A stretch of 47,167 bases of DNA. Origin: Deltaproteobacteria bacterium. GTDB lineage: Bacteria > Desulfobacterota > Binatia > UBA1149 > CAITLU01. The stretch covers positions 1 to 47,167 of the forward strand of contig JACRCR010000144.1 of NCBI GenBank assembly GCA_016218925.1. The letters are read 5' to 3'. A model generated the notes under the pieces. The model saw only the letters and a program-made list of their open reading frames with translations, was not told the origin of the DNA and did not search any database. The position numbers were made by a program, and so were the translations under genes. How positions within the stretch are numbered: position 1 is the stretch's first letter; the number at the start of each line of letters is the position of its first letter. Of the stretch, positions 1 to 8,179 are shown piece by piece.

Positions 1-1
1 C

Positions 2-1744
2 TGTCACACCGACGCTACCGATATCCCTCACGACGAAGACCTGAAGCCGGTGGGCTTCGAGCCTTGCGCCGATTGCCACGACGACATCATCAAAGCCTAC
101 CAGGAAGGCAGTCACTCCAAGGCCCGCGCGCAGGGGCTGGCGGCGGCACCGAGCTGTCCCGACTGTCACTGCGACATCCACAAGGTCAAAGACCACACCG
201 AGGACACGTCTCCCGAACACTGGGCGGCGCTTGCCGAAGTGTGCGCGCGCTGCCACGCCGATCCGGCCGTGGCGGCCGAGCTCGATCTGTCGGTCGTGCG
301 ACCCGTCGAAGCCTATCTGAAGAGCGCCCACGCTCGTGCGATCACCGCCGGCAAGCACGGTGCAGTGTGCTCGGACTGTCACGAGCCGCACCGCACCCTG
401 CCGCCCACCGATCCGAGTTCGAGCATCTGGCCGATGACGGTTCCACGCACCTGCGGACACTGCCACGCCGACATCCTCGAGAAGTTCCAGCGCAGCGTTC
501 ACGGGCAGGCGCTGGCACGCGGCGTGCGCGATGCACCCGGCTGCACCGACTGCCACGGAGAGCACCGCATCCTCTCTCCATCGGATCCCGATTCTCCGGT
601 GTTCGTCGCCAACGTTCCGAGCGACACCTGCGGCCGCTGCCACGGCAACACGCGGCTGGTCGAACGTCACAGCCTCACCGAGGCGAATTTCTCCGCGTTC
701 CAGGACAGCTTCCACGGACTGGCCATTCGCGCCGGCGAAACCTCGGCGGCCAGCTGCGCAAGTTGTCACGGAGTCCACGACATCCTTCCCTCCGACGACA
801 CGCGTTCCAACGTCAATCCCGCCAACCTGGCCACGACCTGCGGCAACTGCCATCCCGGCGCCGGCGAGCGCTTCGCGGTGGGACCCGTCCACGTCTCGGC
901 TACGCTTTCGAAGACCAGACTCGAATACTGGATCCGTCTCGTCTACCTGTGGATGATCGCGGCGGTGATCGGCGGCATGCTGCTGCACAATGCCGTCGAC
1001 TTCATCGGCAAGGTGCGAAGGCCCACCACGCATCATTCCGAAGAGGACGCTCCGAAAGTGGAGCGAATGCCGCGCGTGTTGCGATGGCAGCATGGTCTGG
1101 TGATGCTCAGTTTCCCGATCCTGGTGTTCAGCGGTTTCGCACTGACCACGCCCGAGAGCTGGTGGGCGCGTCCACTGCTGCATCTGGAGACGGCGTACGA
1201 CGTACGCGGGTGGACCCATCGTGGCGCGGCGATCCTGCTGATGCTGGCGGTGGGCTGGCACGTCGGCGGATTGGCCAGGAGTGCCAAGCAGCGCGGATAC
1301 ATGCGCGGCATGTGGTGGAACTGGGGCGACGTCCGTTTCCTGTTTGCGATGTTCGCCCACTATGCCGGAATCCGGCGCCAGCGACCCAAGACCGGCAAGT
1401 TCTGCTACATCGAGAAGGCGGAGTACTGGGCCTTCATGTGGGGCATCTTCCTGATGGGCGCGACCGGCCTGCCACTGTGGTTCGCCGACACGACGCTTCG
1501 CTACCTTCCGAAGTGGTTCACCGACGTCGCCACCGCGCTGCACTTCTACGAGGCGGTGCTCGCCACTCTGGCCATCCTGGTGTGGCATCTGTACTGGGTC
1601 ATCTTCGACCCGGACGTGTATCCGGGAGATTTCAGTTGGTGGCACGGCCACGCTCCGCCGGCACGAAACGAGGAAAGGGAAGTCGAGGCCGAACCGGAGC
1701 CGCCTTCGGTGCCTGCGCGAGCCGCGCCGCCGCGTTGGCGCTGA
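2..1744 (+). CDS. Multiheme c-type cytochrome fused to membrane cytochrome b (CbcL-like), 5' partial
   Basis: The open frame runs in from the left edge: codons from base 2 read Cys-His, probably the tail of another heme motif, so the true start is outside the window. Nine complete CXXCH heme c motifs follow (CADCH, CPDCH, CARCH, CSDCH, CGHCH, CTDCH, CGRCH, CASCH, CGNCH). Extra His residues nearby could serve as second axial ligands. The last roughly 270 residues form a membrane domain with about four to five hydrophobic segments and paired His residues, as in cytochrome b subunits of the FdnI/HydC type. Periplasmic multiheme c plus diheme b in one chain is the layout of Geobacter CbcL, a quinol oxidase feeding extracellular electron transfer. 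The likely role is moving electrons from the quinone pool to periplasmic cytochromes. The architecture is clear; the physiological partner is inference. The C-terminus ends in an acidic, Pro-rich tail. Confidence 0.85.
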   Translation, partial: CHTDATDIPHDEDLKPVGFEPCADCHDDIIKAYQEGSHSKARAQGLAAAPSCPDCHCDIHKVKDHTEDTSPEHWAALAEVCARCHADPAVAAELDLSVVRPVEAYLKSAHARAITAGKHGAVCSDCHEPHRTLPPTDPSSSIWPMTVPRTCGHCHADILEKFQRSVHGQALARGVRDAPGCTDCHGEHRILSPSDPDSPVFVANVPSDTCGRCHGNTRLVERHSLTEANFSAFQDSFHGLAIRAGETSAASCASCHGVHDILPSDDTRSNVNPANLATTCGNCHPGAGERFAVGPVHVSATLSKTRLEYWIRLVYLWMIAAVIGGMLLHNAVDFIGKVRRPTTHHSEEDAPKVERMPRVLRWQHGLVMLSFPILVFSGFALTTPESWWARPLLHLETAYDVRGWTHRGAAILLMLAVGWHVGGLARSAKQRGYMRGMWWNWGDVRFLFAMFAHYAGIRRQRPKTGKFCYIEKAEYWAFMWGIFLMGATGLPLWFADTTLRYLPKWFTDVATALHFYEAVLATLAILVWHLYWVIFDPDVYPGDFSWWHGHAPPARNEEREVEAEPEPPSVPARAAPPRWR

Positions 1745-1818
1745 CGCCACGCGCGGGCTCGGCTGCGGCCCGAGATCTGAGGCAGTACCTGCGCTAGAAC
1801 ACCCACGAGGTTATCCCT

Positions 1819-2997
1819 ATGGACCCGATCGTCATCGTCTCCGCCGCGCGCACTCCGCTCGGGTCATTCCAAGGGGTCCTGAAGGACCTCACGGCGCCGC
1901 AACTGGGCGCGGCAGCAATTCGCGCGGCGATCGCACGCAGCGGCATCGGCGCCGACGCCGTCGAAGAAGTGGTGTTTGGCTGCGTGTTGCCGGCCGGGCA
2001 GGGGCAGGCGCCGGCGCGTCAGGCGGCAATCGGCGCGGGACTCCCACTGGCCGCCGGCTGCACGACCGTCAACAAGATGTGCGGCTCGGGCATGAAGGCC
2101 TTGATGCTGGCCCACGATCTGCTGCGCGCCGGCAGCGCCGAAGTAGTCGTGGCCGGTGGCATGGAGTCGATGACGAACGCGCCCTACCTGGTACCCAAGG
2201 CGCGAGCAGGGCTTCGCATGGGGCACCAGCAGTTGCTCGACCACATGTTCTTCGACGGCCTCGAGGACGCCTACGAGCGCGGCCGTCTGATGGGAACCTT
2301 CGCAGAGGACTGTGCGGCCGAGGCGGGCTTCTCGCGCAAGGATCAGGACGACTTCGCCCTGGCCTCGCTCGAGCGCGCGCTGGCGGCCAACCGCGACGGC
2401 GGTTTCGCTTGGGAAATAGCGCCGCTGTCGGCGCCCGCCGGCAAGACCGAGACCCTGGTCGAGCACGACGAGCAGCCGTTCAAGGCCGATGCGTCGAAGA
2501 TTCCTACCCTCAAAGCGGCCTTCCGCAAGGACGGCACGGTGACCGCGGCCAACTCTTCGTCGATCTCCGATGGAGCCGCCGCGTTGGTCCTGATGCCGCG
2601 CTCGGTGGCCGAGCAGCGCGGGCTCAGACCGCTGGCAACCATCGTCGCGCACGCGACCCACGCCCAGGAGCCGGCCCGTTTCGCGACCGCGCCGGTGGGA
2701 GCCATATCCAAGCTGCTGACCAAGGCCGGCTGGAGCGCACAGCAGGTCGACTTGTACGAGATCAATGAAGCTTTCGCGGTCGTGACGCTCGCGGCGATGC
2801 GCGAACACCGTCTGCCACACGAGAAAGTCAACGTACACGGCGGCGCTTGCGCGCTCGGCCATCCGATCGGTGCTTCCGGCGCGCGCATCGTCGTCACCCT
2901 GCTCGGAGCCCTGGCCAGGCGCGGCCTTCGGCGCGGGGTCGCCTCGCTGTGCATCGGCGGCGGCGAGGCTACGGCGCTGGCGATCGAGACCGTCTGA
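1819..2997 (+). CDS. Acetyl-CoA C-acetyltransferase (thiolase)
   Basis: This is a 392-residue thiolase, the normal length for the biosynthetic or degradative class II enzymes that interconvert two acetyl-CoA with acetoacetyl-CoA plus CoA. All catalytic residues are visible: the nucleophile Cys88 in NKMCGSGMKA, His348 in GHPIGASGAR, and the acid/base Cys378 in CIGGGEAT. The GGMESM motif of the family is also present. Start ATG 1819 has only a weak SD upstream (gagg, 1807-1810). It lies 74 bases after the cytochrome gene in the same direction and could be co-transcribed with it, but no functional link is evident. Whether it acts in beta-oxidation, ketone-body or polyhydroxyalkanoate metabolism cannot be told, because no partner genes are beside it. 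Confidence 0.93.
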   Translation: MDPIVIVSAARTPLGSFQGVLKDLTAPQLGAAAIRAAIARSGIGADAVEEVVFGCVLPAGQGQAPARQAAIGAGLPLAAGCTTVNKMCGSGMKALMLAHDLLRAGSAEVVVAGGMESMTNAPYLVPKARAGLRMGHQQLLDHMFFDGLEDAYERGRLMGTFAEDCAAEAGFSRKDQDDFALASLERALAANRDGGFAWEIAPLSAPAGKTETLVEHDEQPFKADASKIPTLKAAFRKDGTVTAANSSSISDGAAALVLMPRSVAEQRGLRPLATIVAHATHAQEPARFATAPVGAISKLLTKAGWSAQQVDLYEINEAFAVVTLAAMREHRLPHEKVNVHGGACALGHPIGASGARIVVTLLGALARRGLRRGVASLCIGGGEATALAIETV

Positions 2998-3085
2998 GCC
3001 GGACTCGGCGGCGAGCGGCTGGCCACGCCGGCAGCGACGATCGGCGCGCCCGGCACGAGCGCCTCGCGATCTTTCCGAACCATCA

Positions 3086-3114
3086 TTGACTAGCGCCCCG
3101 CGGCGGGTGAAAGT
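3086..3114 (+). promoter_or_regulatory. Candidate sigma70-type promoter for the secreted hydrolase gene
   Basis: TTGACT (3086-3091) is followed after 17 bases by GAAAGT (3109-3114), 3 of 6 matches to a -10 box. A start near 3121 would give a leader of about 16 bases that still includes the SD GGGAGGA at 3124-3130. The same TTGACT -35 hexamer occurs before two minus-strand genes in this window. The -10 is weak, so this is only a candidate. Confidence 0.3.
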
Positions 3115-3136
3115 CGGCGGCTCGGGAGGAACCACC

Positions 3137-6100
3137 ATGACGAAAACCCAATTGCCCGTGCGCTGCGGCGCTGCACTGGCGCTCTGCAGCCTCTTCGTGT
3201 TCGCACTGGCAGCCCCGCACGCCGAGGCCGCGGTGGGAGTCGCGCGGACGGAGTTCGTCGATTGCCAATCGGCCTATCTGGATGCGTCGTTCAAGCTGCT
3301 ACAGAAGCGCACCGGCGCGATGCTCAAATGCGCCGACAAGCTACTGGCGTGCAGCCTGCAAGAGGAACTTGCCGGCGGCGACTTCGCCACTTGCTCCGCC
3401 AAGCTGCCGACGAGTTGCGGCAGGGGTTTCGCCAGGCTTGCCAATGTCGAGAACGCCACCGCTGCAAAACTCGCAATCGTCTGCGGCGAGCTGGCCGACT
3501 ACGACTTCGGCAGCAGTGTTGGGCTCGGGTTCCGCCGGTTCCAGTCCGAGTGCGGCGCCATTACCACCCAGGCCCAGGCCACCGCGTGTTTCCTGTCCAA
3601 CCTGCGCTGCCGTGCCGCCGATATCGCCGAGTCTCTTCACGCCCGCACGTACGAGCTGTTCAACCGCATCGGCTTGCTCGCTGCGTATCCCGAGACGACC
3701 TCGTGCCTGGATGCGCGCGCCGGTTCCCCGGCCACGGGCGGTGACTGGAAGGCACTGGCGGCCTGCCAGAAAGGGTTGACCAAGACCTACGCGAGGGCTC
3801 TGTACAAGATGCCCAGAGTCCTCTCGCGGTGCCTGGGCGGGCTGCTCGAATGCCAGCTACGCGGCGATCGGCTGAGCCTGACAGTGGAGCAGCCGCCCGA
3901 CTGTTTCGCCAGCCAGGATAACAACACGGCCTGCGAGAAGGCGCACGTTGCCGTAAACGAGACGCTCGGCACCGGGATCCTGGTCGACGCAGCCGACGCC
4001 TGCGCCGACGTGCCGGTCGCCGACATGCTCGCCGGCCTCGGCTTCGGCGCGCTGTGCCCCGGCGCGCTCACTCCGACGGCGGTAGCCAACTGCGTGCGCG
4101 CGGCCGCAGTTCCCATTTCCTTCTTGGCGATCGACGAGACGGCGCCGCGTACCTGCCAGCTTTCGCAGGAAGCGCCGGCAGCGCTGTTCACGCTCGGCGA
4201 CTTCTGTGCGCCCGAGTGCGGCAACAACGTCGTCGACGAGGGGGAGATCTGCGACGACGGCAACCTCGACGATCTCGACGAGTGCACCAACCAGTGTCAG
4301 ACCGGACCGACCACGCATCAGCCGGTATCGATTCCGAGCGGTGCGCATCCGGCCCACACACCCGATGGCACGCCCGGCAATGCCGTCGCCCCCGGCGGTA
4401 CGCTGGCCACCCAGTTCGGGAGCACCGTTTTCGATCTCAACAACGTCTCGTATCTGCGCTACTACGCGCCCGCAGCCGGCGACCCCGATGCCGTGATGGT
4501 GCTGATCCCGGGCTTTGCCGGAGGCTCGCACTCGCTCAAAGTGGTCGCCGAAACGATGGTCGCCAAGGCTGCCGCCGACGGAAACATCAAGCTGGAGGTG
4601 TGGACCTTCGATCGCCGCACCGACCAGCTCGAGGACGATGCCGGTGCAATCCTGGCCGAGACGGAAGACGATCCGGAGCTGGCCCTGAACTGGTACTTCG
4701 GCAGTGAACTCGGACTGCCGCTCGATCCGCGGCTGTCGCGCCGCGCGGTCTTCCATGACGACTCCGAGGTCCCCTTCCTCGCCAACTTCACCTACAACAT
4801 GTTCATCCACGACATAGACGCGATGATCGACACCGCGCACGCACTGGCGAGCAATCCCAAGGTGTTCCTGGGCGGCCACTCGCTCGGAACGCTGTTCAGT
4901 GCCCACTACGCCGCCACCGATCTCGACGCCGGTCCGGGAGTAGTCCCAGGCTATACGAAGGTCGACGGTCTGGTGCTGTTCGAAGGGGGAGGGGATTCCC
5001 CGAACCCGACGCCGCCGAGCGACGACATGCTCGACACCATCATCGCCAGGGCGGACGGCGGTCTGTACTTCGCGATCAAGAACGGCGACAGCCGTTGCTA
5101 CGATGGCACCGCGTGTCCGGGCGGTGACGCCGACTGTGCGTCTCTTGCGCTGCCGACCGGGGCTCTCACCAACAAGTGCATCCCGCCGGTAGACGCCTAC
5201 GAGAAGGGCGCGGTCACGCCGCAGATCCACGCGGTCGGCGACGCGATCAGCGTGCAAGCGCGCCGCCATCCCGACTCGCTGTCGCTCGCACAGGTCGATT
5301 TCGGCAGTGGCTCGGCCATCGACAACGTGCCTGGTCTGTCGATACTCGGATTCCTGCCGCCGGCCAGCGCGGAGGCGTCAGTCGGGTTCTTCCTCGACGA
5401 CGATTACTCGGTCGAGGTGTCGTTCATGGCCTCGATGGGCTTCTCCGACAACGGGCCGAACAGCCCGCTCGGTGACGCCCTGCTGGCAGGCAACTCCACG
5501 TCGGATCCGTACCGCTACTGGAAGAACATCGAGGCGACCATGCCGCCGCTGGCGATTCCGGACAACGGCCCGGCCGTCGACGCCTACCTGGTCAACGGAC
5601 AGGAGAAGGAGATCACCCGACTCGGCAACGTGCTGTCGATGCTACGCACCGGCGACCGCAATATCGGTGACTGGTACTTCCCGTACTCGGGGCTGCGGTC
5701 AACCTGGACCGGCCAGGAGGGATTCTTCACCAACGGGCTGGACTCCTCTGCGCTGTCGGTTACGCGCGGCCGCTCCGACATCGAGAACCTGACCGAAGGC
5801 GCGTCGATCAACATCCCGGTGATCTGCTTCGGCGGGAGCAACGGCATCTCGCCGACAGTCGGGGCGTTTCTCCCGTTCGCCGAGAGTGTCGCGACGTGCT
5901 CCGCGCCGAGTTGCACCGGGACGCCGCGCATCGTCGCCACCGATCCGATCAATCCCACCTATGGCGGCGCCGATGGCGGCTTCGAGGCGTACGTCAGCGA
6001 GGGTTACGCGCACATCGACATCGTGTCGGCCGAGGACGACCCGGCGCACAACCAGGTCTACGATCCGCTGCTCGCGTTCCTGATCCGCAACACCAACTGA
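3137..6100 (+). CDS. Secreted Cys-rich protein with DUF4215 repeat and alpha/beta hydrolase domain
   Basis: The ATG at 3137 has a strong SD (GGGAGGA, 3124-3130) and begins a clear signal peptide with cleavage near AEA-AVG, residues 30-33. The frame stays open upstream but lacks these marks. The 987-residue protein has three parts. Residues 33-355 are an unassigned domain with many Cys. Residues about 360-390 (from CGNNVVDEGE) match the myxobacterial cysteine-rich repeat (DUF4215, TIGR02232). The rest looks like an alpha/beta hydrolase, with an oxyanion-type motif LIPGFAGGS near residue 456 and a nucleophile elbow GHSLG with Ser582; a His in the GYAHID segment near the C-terminus could complete the triad. 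It is probably an exported esterase, lipase or related hydrolase. The substrate is unknown and no processing partner lies nearby. Confidence 0.8.
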   Translation: MTKTQLPVRCGAALALCSLFVFALAAPHAEAAVGVARTEFVDCQSAYLDASFKLLQKRTGAMLKCADKLLACSLQEELAGGDFATCSAKLPTSCGRGFARLANVENATAAKLAIVCGELADYDFGSSVGLGFRRFQSECGAITTQAQATACFLSNLRCRAADIAESLHARTYELFNRIGLLAAYPETTSCLDARAGSPATGGDWKALAACQKGLTKTYARALYKMPRVLSRCLGGLLECQLRGDRLSLTVEQPPDCFASQDNNTACEKAHVAVNETLGTGILVDAADACADVPVADMLAGLGFGALCPGALTPTAVANCVRAAAVPISFLAIDETAPRTCQLSQEAPAALFTLGDFCAPECGNNVVDEGEICDDGNLDDLDECTNQCQTGPTTHQPVSIPSGAHPAHTPDGTPGNAVAPGGTLATQFGSTVFDLNNVSYLRYYAPAAGDPDAVMVLIPGFAGGSHSLKVVAETMVAKAAADGNIKLEVWTFDRRTDQLEDDAGAILAETEDDPELALNWYFGSELGLPLDPRLSRRAVFHDDSEVPFLANFTYNMFIHDIDAMIDTAHALASNPKVFLGGHSLGTLFSAHYAATDLDAGPGVVPGYTKVDGLVLFEGGGDSPNPTPPSDDMLDTIIARADGGLYFAIKNGDSRCYDGTACPGGDADCASLALPTGALTNKCIPPVDAYEKGAVTPQIHAVGDAISVQARRHPDSLSLAQVDFGSGSAIDNVPGLSILGFLPPASAEASVGFFLDDDYSVEVSFMASMGFSDNGPNSPLGDALLAGNSTSDPYRYWKNIEATMPPLAIPDNGPAVDAYLVNGQEKEITRLGNVLSMLRTGDRNIGDWYFPYSGLRSTWTGQEGFFTNGLDSSALSVTRGRSDIENLTEGASINIPVICFGGSNGISPTVGAFLPFAESVATCSAPSCTGTPRIVATDPINPTYGGADGGFEAYVSEGYAHIDIVSAEDDPAHNQVYDPLLAFLIRNTN

Positions 6101-6131
6101 GCCGTCGCAACCCGCTCGGCCGCCGACAAAA

Positions 6132-6165
6132 AAGGGCGCCCGCAGGTCATACTGCGGGCGCCCTT
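6132..6165 (-). terminator. Strong intrinsic terminator, possibly bidirectional
   Basis: A perfect 12-bp GC-rich stem (6134-6145 with 6152-6163), extended by two A-T pairs, encloses a 6-base loop. On the minus strand the stem is followed by six T (AAAAAA at 6128-6133 on the plus strand), a textbook rho-independent terminator for the cytochrome gene ending at 6210. On the plus strand only a short T/C stretch follows, so it may also stop the convergent hydrolase transcript less efficiently. Confidence 0.9.
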
Positions 6166-6209
6166 CTCGTCAGCGCGGATCGAGCCTGCGACGGCCCGGC
6201 TACGCGAGT

Positions 6210-6716
6210 CTACTTGATCGGCATGACCGACTTGCCGGCCTTCACCGGCAGGAAACCCTTGCCGGAGTTGGTGTGGCAGGTCGTGCAGTCGGTGGCCAGC
6301 GTCGCCATCGCCGTCTTGAATGCGGCCTTGTCTTGAGCCGCGATCGCGCTGGTCACAGGCGGGAGACTCGCAGCGATGAACGCATCAAGAGCCGCCTTGC
6401 GCGATGGACGCGTGACCGAAAGCTTGTTGAAAGCCGCCGTCATCTCCTCCACTTGGTACGTGGCGAAATCCCAGTTCTGCTTCTTCCCCGCGGTGTCGAG
6501 CGAATTAAAGCGCAAGCCGACTTCCTGCATGATCAGCGCGGTGTTTGGCTGGATGTCGGCGAGGACGTTGATCTGGTCAGTGGCGTCCGAGTACAGGAGC
6601 GTGTTTGCGATCCAGGTAGTCGTGGGGACGTATACCCCCGCGTACACCGCTACCGATCCGCAAACCAGCGCCCCCAGGACGAAGCCGCCGATGAAATGTG
6701 GTTTTCCGTTGAGCAT
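6210..6716 (-). CDS. Small monoheme cytochrome c, cytochrome c'-like, membrane-anchored or exported
   Basis: The ATG at 6716 is preceded by GGGGAGAA, the best SD in the area; the frame is open to 6830 but that extension has no SD. The 168-residue protein starts with a signal sequence or anchor (hydrophobic residues about 8-27). It then has a mostly helical body and a single C-terminal heme motif CTTCH. One heme site near the end of a helical domain of about 130 residues is the pattern of class II cytochromes (c', c-556). Cytochromes c' bind NO or CO or act as small periplasmic electron carriers; which applies here is unknown. It is the last gene of a minus-strand heme cluster and ends before a strong terminator. 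The SD sits directly after a stable hairpin, suggesting separately tuned expression. Confidence 0.8.
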   Translation of the reverse strand: MLNGKPHFIGGFVLGALVCGSVAVYAGVYVPTTTWIANTLLYSDATDQINVLADIQPNTALIMQEVGLRFNSLDTAGKKQNWDFATYQVEEMTAAFNKLSVTRPSRKAALDAFIAASLPPVTSAIAAQDKAAFKTAMATLATDCTTCHTNSGKGFLPVKAGKSVMPIK

Positions 6717-6729
6717 TCTCTTCTCCCCT

Positions 6730-6747
6730 GTCCTCGAAAGCGAGGAC
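6730..6747 (-). promoter_or_regulatory. 5' stem-loop directly upstream of the cytochrome c' SD
   Basis: On the minus strand GTCCTCG (6747-6741), loop CTTT and CGAGGAC (6736-6730) form a perfect 7-bp hairpin with a 4-base loop. The SD (6721-6728) begins immediately after it. Such hairpins can protect a processed mRNA 5' end or keep the SD open. Structure is seen; function is inferred. Confidence 0.5.
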
Positions 6748-6790
6748 GTTGTTTTGAAACGAACCGCGGCTCCGTAGCGAGCCCGCTTAT

Positions 6791-6813
6791 GCCACCGGCT
6801 AGGGCCCGGTGGC
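6791..6813 (-). other. Hairpin spanning the stop codon of the tetraheme gene
   Basis: gccaccgg (6791-6798) pairs with ccggtggc (6806-6813) around a 7-base loop that contains the stop codon (6799-6801). No T run follows on the minus strand, so it is not a standard terminator. It could be a 3' stability or processing element between the tetraheme and monoheme genes. Confidence 0.4.
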
Positions 6814-8034
6814 GCTGAAGGTGGAGCCATCCGCCTTTTTCACCTGCGTGACCGTCAGGCCGAAGCAACTCGCATCGCTGGTCAGGAGCTGGACGGTCGC
6901 CTGGGTACTGGTCTGCAACAACGCTGCGACACCGGTGGGAAGCGCGGTCTGTCCCGCCGGTGCGTTGTTCTTGCCGCTGACGACGATCTTTCCCTTTCCG
7001 GCGTCGCCGCCCGAAAGCAGCATCTTCTGGATCCCGTCGGCAGTCAGGTCCTTGTCGCCGTACTTGTAGCCCTTGGTCGATACCACGGCCCAGCAGTCCT
7101 TCGGCGGCGAGCCGCACGAGTCGCCTTGACGTGCGACCGAGATCGAATCGCGCAACTGATCGGCCTGGTCGTAGATGCAGATCGCGTAACTGGTACCGCC
7201 GGCGGCAAGAGGATCGCCGAACTGGCCCTGCGTGACCGCGGTGTGAAGTTTCTTCATCGTGACTTTGAGCTTTTCCTTGCCGGCCGCCTTCTCGTTGACG
7301 AGCAAGGCACCGCCGTCGGCAACCACGCAGCCGGCGGTGGGCGCGGCCTCGCACTGGACCGGTAGCGTGGTGGTGGTGGTGGTCGTCGTCGGCTCGGCAC
7401 AGTTGACGTCGTCGGGCCAGTCGGCGAAACCGTTGCCGTCGTTGTCGAGGCCGGTGGTATCGGCATCCATCGTCGATTCTTCCTCGGCCCTGTCGCACGG
7501 GTTCCTCAGCCCGTTGGTTGCCTGGCCGAAGTAGGGCGGCGCCACGTTCTCGGGAAGAATCGCCGGGAAAGGGCTGGGTGAGCCGAGTTCTCCCGGAATG
7601 TGGCAGGTCGAGCAGACGGTCACGCCGGCGTTGAAGTGGGCCTGGCGGAGCCCGTAACCGGTCGCCTTTGGCAGACCGCTGAGCGACGAAGTCTCGCCGT
7701 AGTCGTTGCCGTGACAGCCCGCGCAGCCGAGTCCGCCGCCGGGCCCGCTCCAGTAGGTCTTTACCGGCGAGCTGCCACCTCCGCTCGGATGGCACAAATT
7801 GCATTGGGTGATGCCGAACTTGGTGATGTGCTGCGCGTGCAGCTTGGCCGGATTCCCACCCTGGAAGGCCGTGTGGCACTCGACGCAGCCGTTCCCGGCG
7901 CCGTCGTCGTAGTTCGGGTACGCGTGCGCCGCCGGCGCCGACGCGAATATGTACAGCAGCGCTGCAGCGCAGCAGGCCCCGCGGGCGACCGTCGTTGCGA
8001 GCTTGCTCAACTCGATCCGCTCAAATCTGATCAT
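6799..8034 (-). CDS. Secreted tetraheme c-type cytochrome with poly-Thr linker and unknown C-terminal domain
   Basis: The ATG at 8034 has the SD AAGGTG and starts a signal peptide (cleavage near AHA-YPN, residues 36-40). The longer open frame to 8100 has neither. The 411-residue chain has four CXXCH motifs at about residues 50-54, 78-82, 104-108 and 141-145. An acidic DNDGNGFADWPDD segment (197-209) resembles calcium-binding loops of secreted deltaproteobacterial proteins. Then come eight Thr (216-223) and a C-terminal domain of about 180 residues with scattered Cys that I do not recognise. It is likely a periplasmic or surface electron-transfer protein whose heme head is tethered to an adhesion or carbohydrate-type domain; that role is inference. 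It lies between the PD40/TPR heme lipoprotein and the small cytochrome, all on the minus strand. Confidence 0.8.
   Translation of the reverse strand: MIRFERIELSKLATTVARGACCAAALLYIFASAPAAHAYPNYDDGAGNGCVECHTAFQGGNPAKLHAQHITKFGITQCNLCHPSGGGSSPVKTYWSGPGGGLGCAGCHGNDYGETSSLSGLPKATGYGLRQAHFNAGVTVCSTCHIPGELGSPSPFPAILPENVAPPYFGQATNGLRNPCDRAEEESTMDADTTGLDNDGNGFADWPDDVNCAEPTTTTTTTTLPVQCEAAPTAGCVVADGGALLVNEKAAGKEKLKVTMKKLHTAVTQGQFGDPLAAGGTSYAICIYDQADQLRDSISVARQGDSCGSPPKDCWAVVSTKGYKYGDKDLTADGIQKMLLSGGDAGKGKIVVSGKNNAPAGQTALPTGVAALLQTSTQATVQLLTSDASCFGLTVTQVKKADGSTFSATGP
7367..7391. repeat. Trinucleotide repeat (GTG/GTC) coding the poly-Thr linker
   Basis: About eight tandem GTG/GTC triplets on the plus strand encode eight consecutive Thr codons (ACC/ACG) of the tetraheme protein on the minus strand. 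Copy number could vary by slippage without breaking the frame. It is not a CRISPR or intergenic repeat. Confidence 0.7.
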
Positions 8035-8098
8035 TCGTTTCACCTTCTTGCTTCTCGGCACGACACAGACACCGGTTCCCCGATGGTGCCGGCCAGCC

Positions 8099-8126
8099 AT
8101 TATTGGGATCGGCGAGTTTGAGGCAA
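8099..8126 (-). promoter_or_regulatory. Candidate promoter for the tetraheme and cytochrome c' genes
   Basis: On the minus strand TTGCCT (8126-8121), a 16-base spacer and AATAAT (8104-8099) match 4 of 6 and 5 of 6 sigma70 consensus positions. AATAAT is the best -10 match I noticed in the window. The predicted start is near 8092, a leader of about 58 bases before ATG 8034. It would let these two genes be transcribed separately from the upstream PD40/TPR gene. Confidence 0.45.
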
Positions 8127-8179
8127 GGCCCTTTCTTCAACGTTCGCGACGCCTCCTCGTCTCGGAACTGCCAGCCGCT

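Noticed and set aside
64..1797. 577-codon frame overlapping the multiheme cytochrome
   Set aside because: Arg/Pro/Ser-rich alternative frame without heme motifs or membrane segments.
2870..3136. Upstream extension of the secreted hydrolase frame
   Set aside because: It overlaps the thiolase gene and would bury the signal peptide; ATG 3137 has the strong SD.
7367..7391. GTG/GTC tandem triplets as a possible intergenic repeat or CRISPR
   Set aside because: They lie in frame inside the tetraheme gene and encode its Thr linker.
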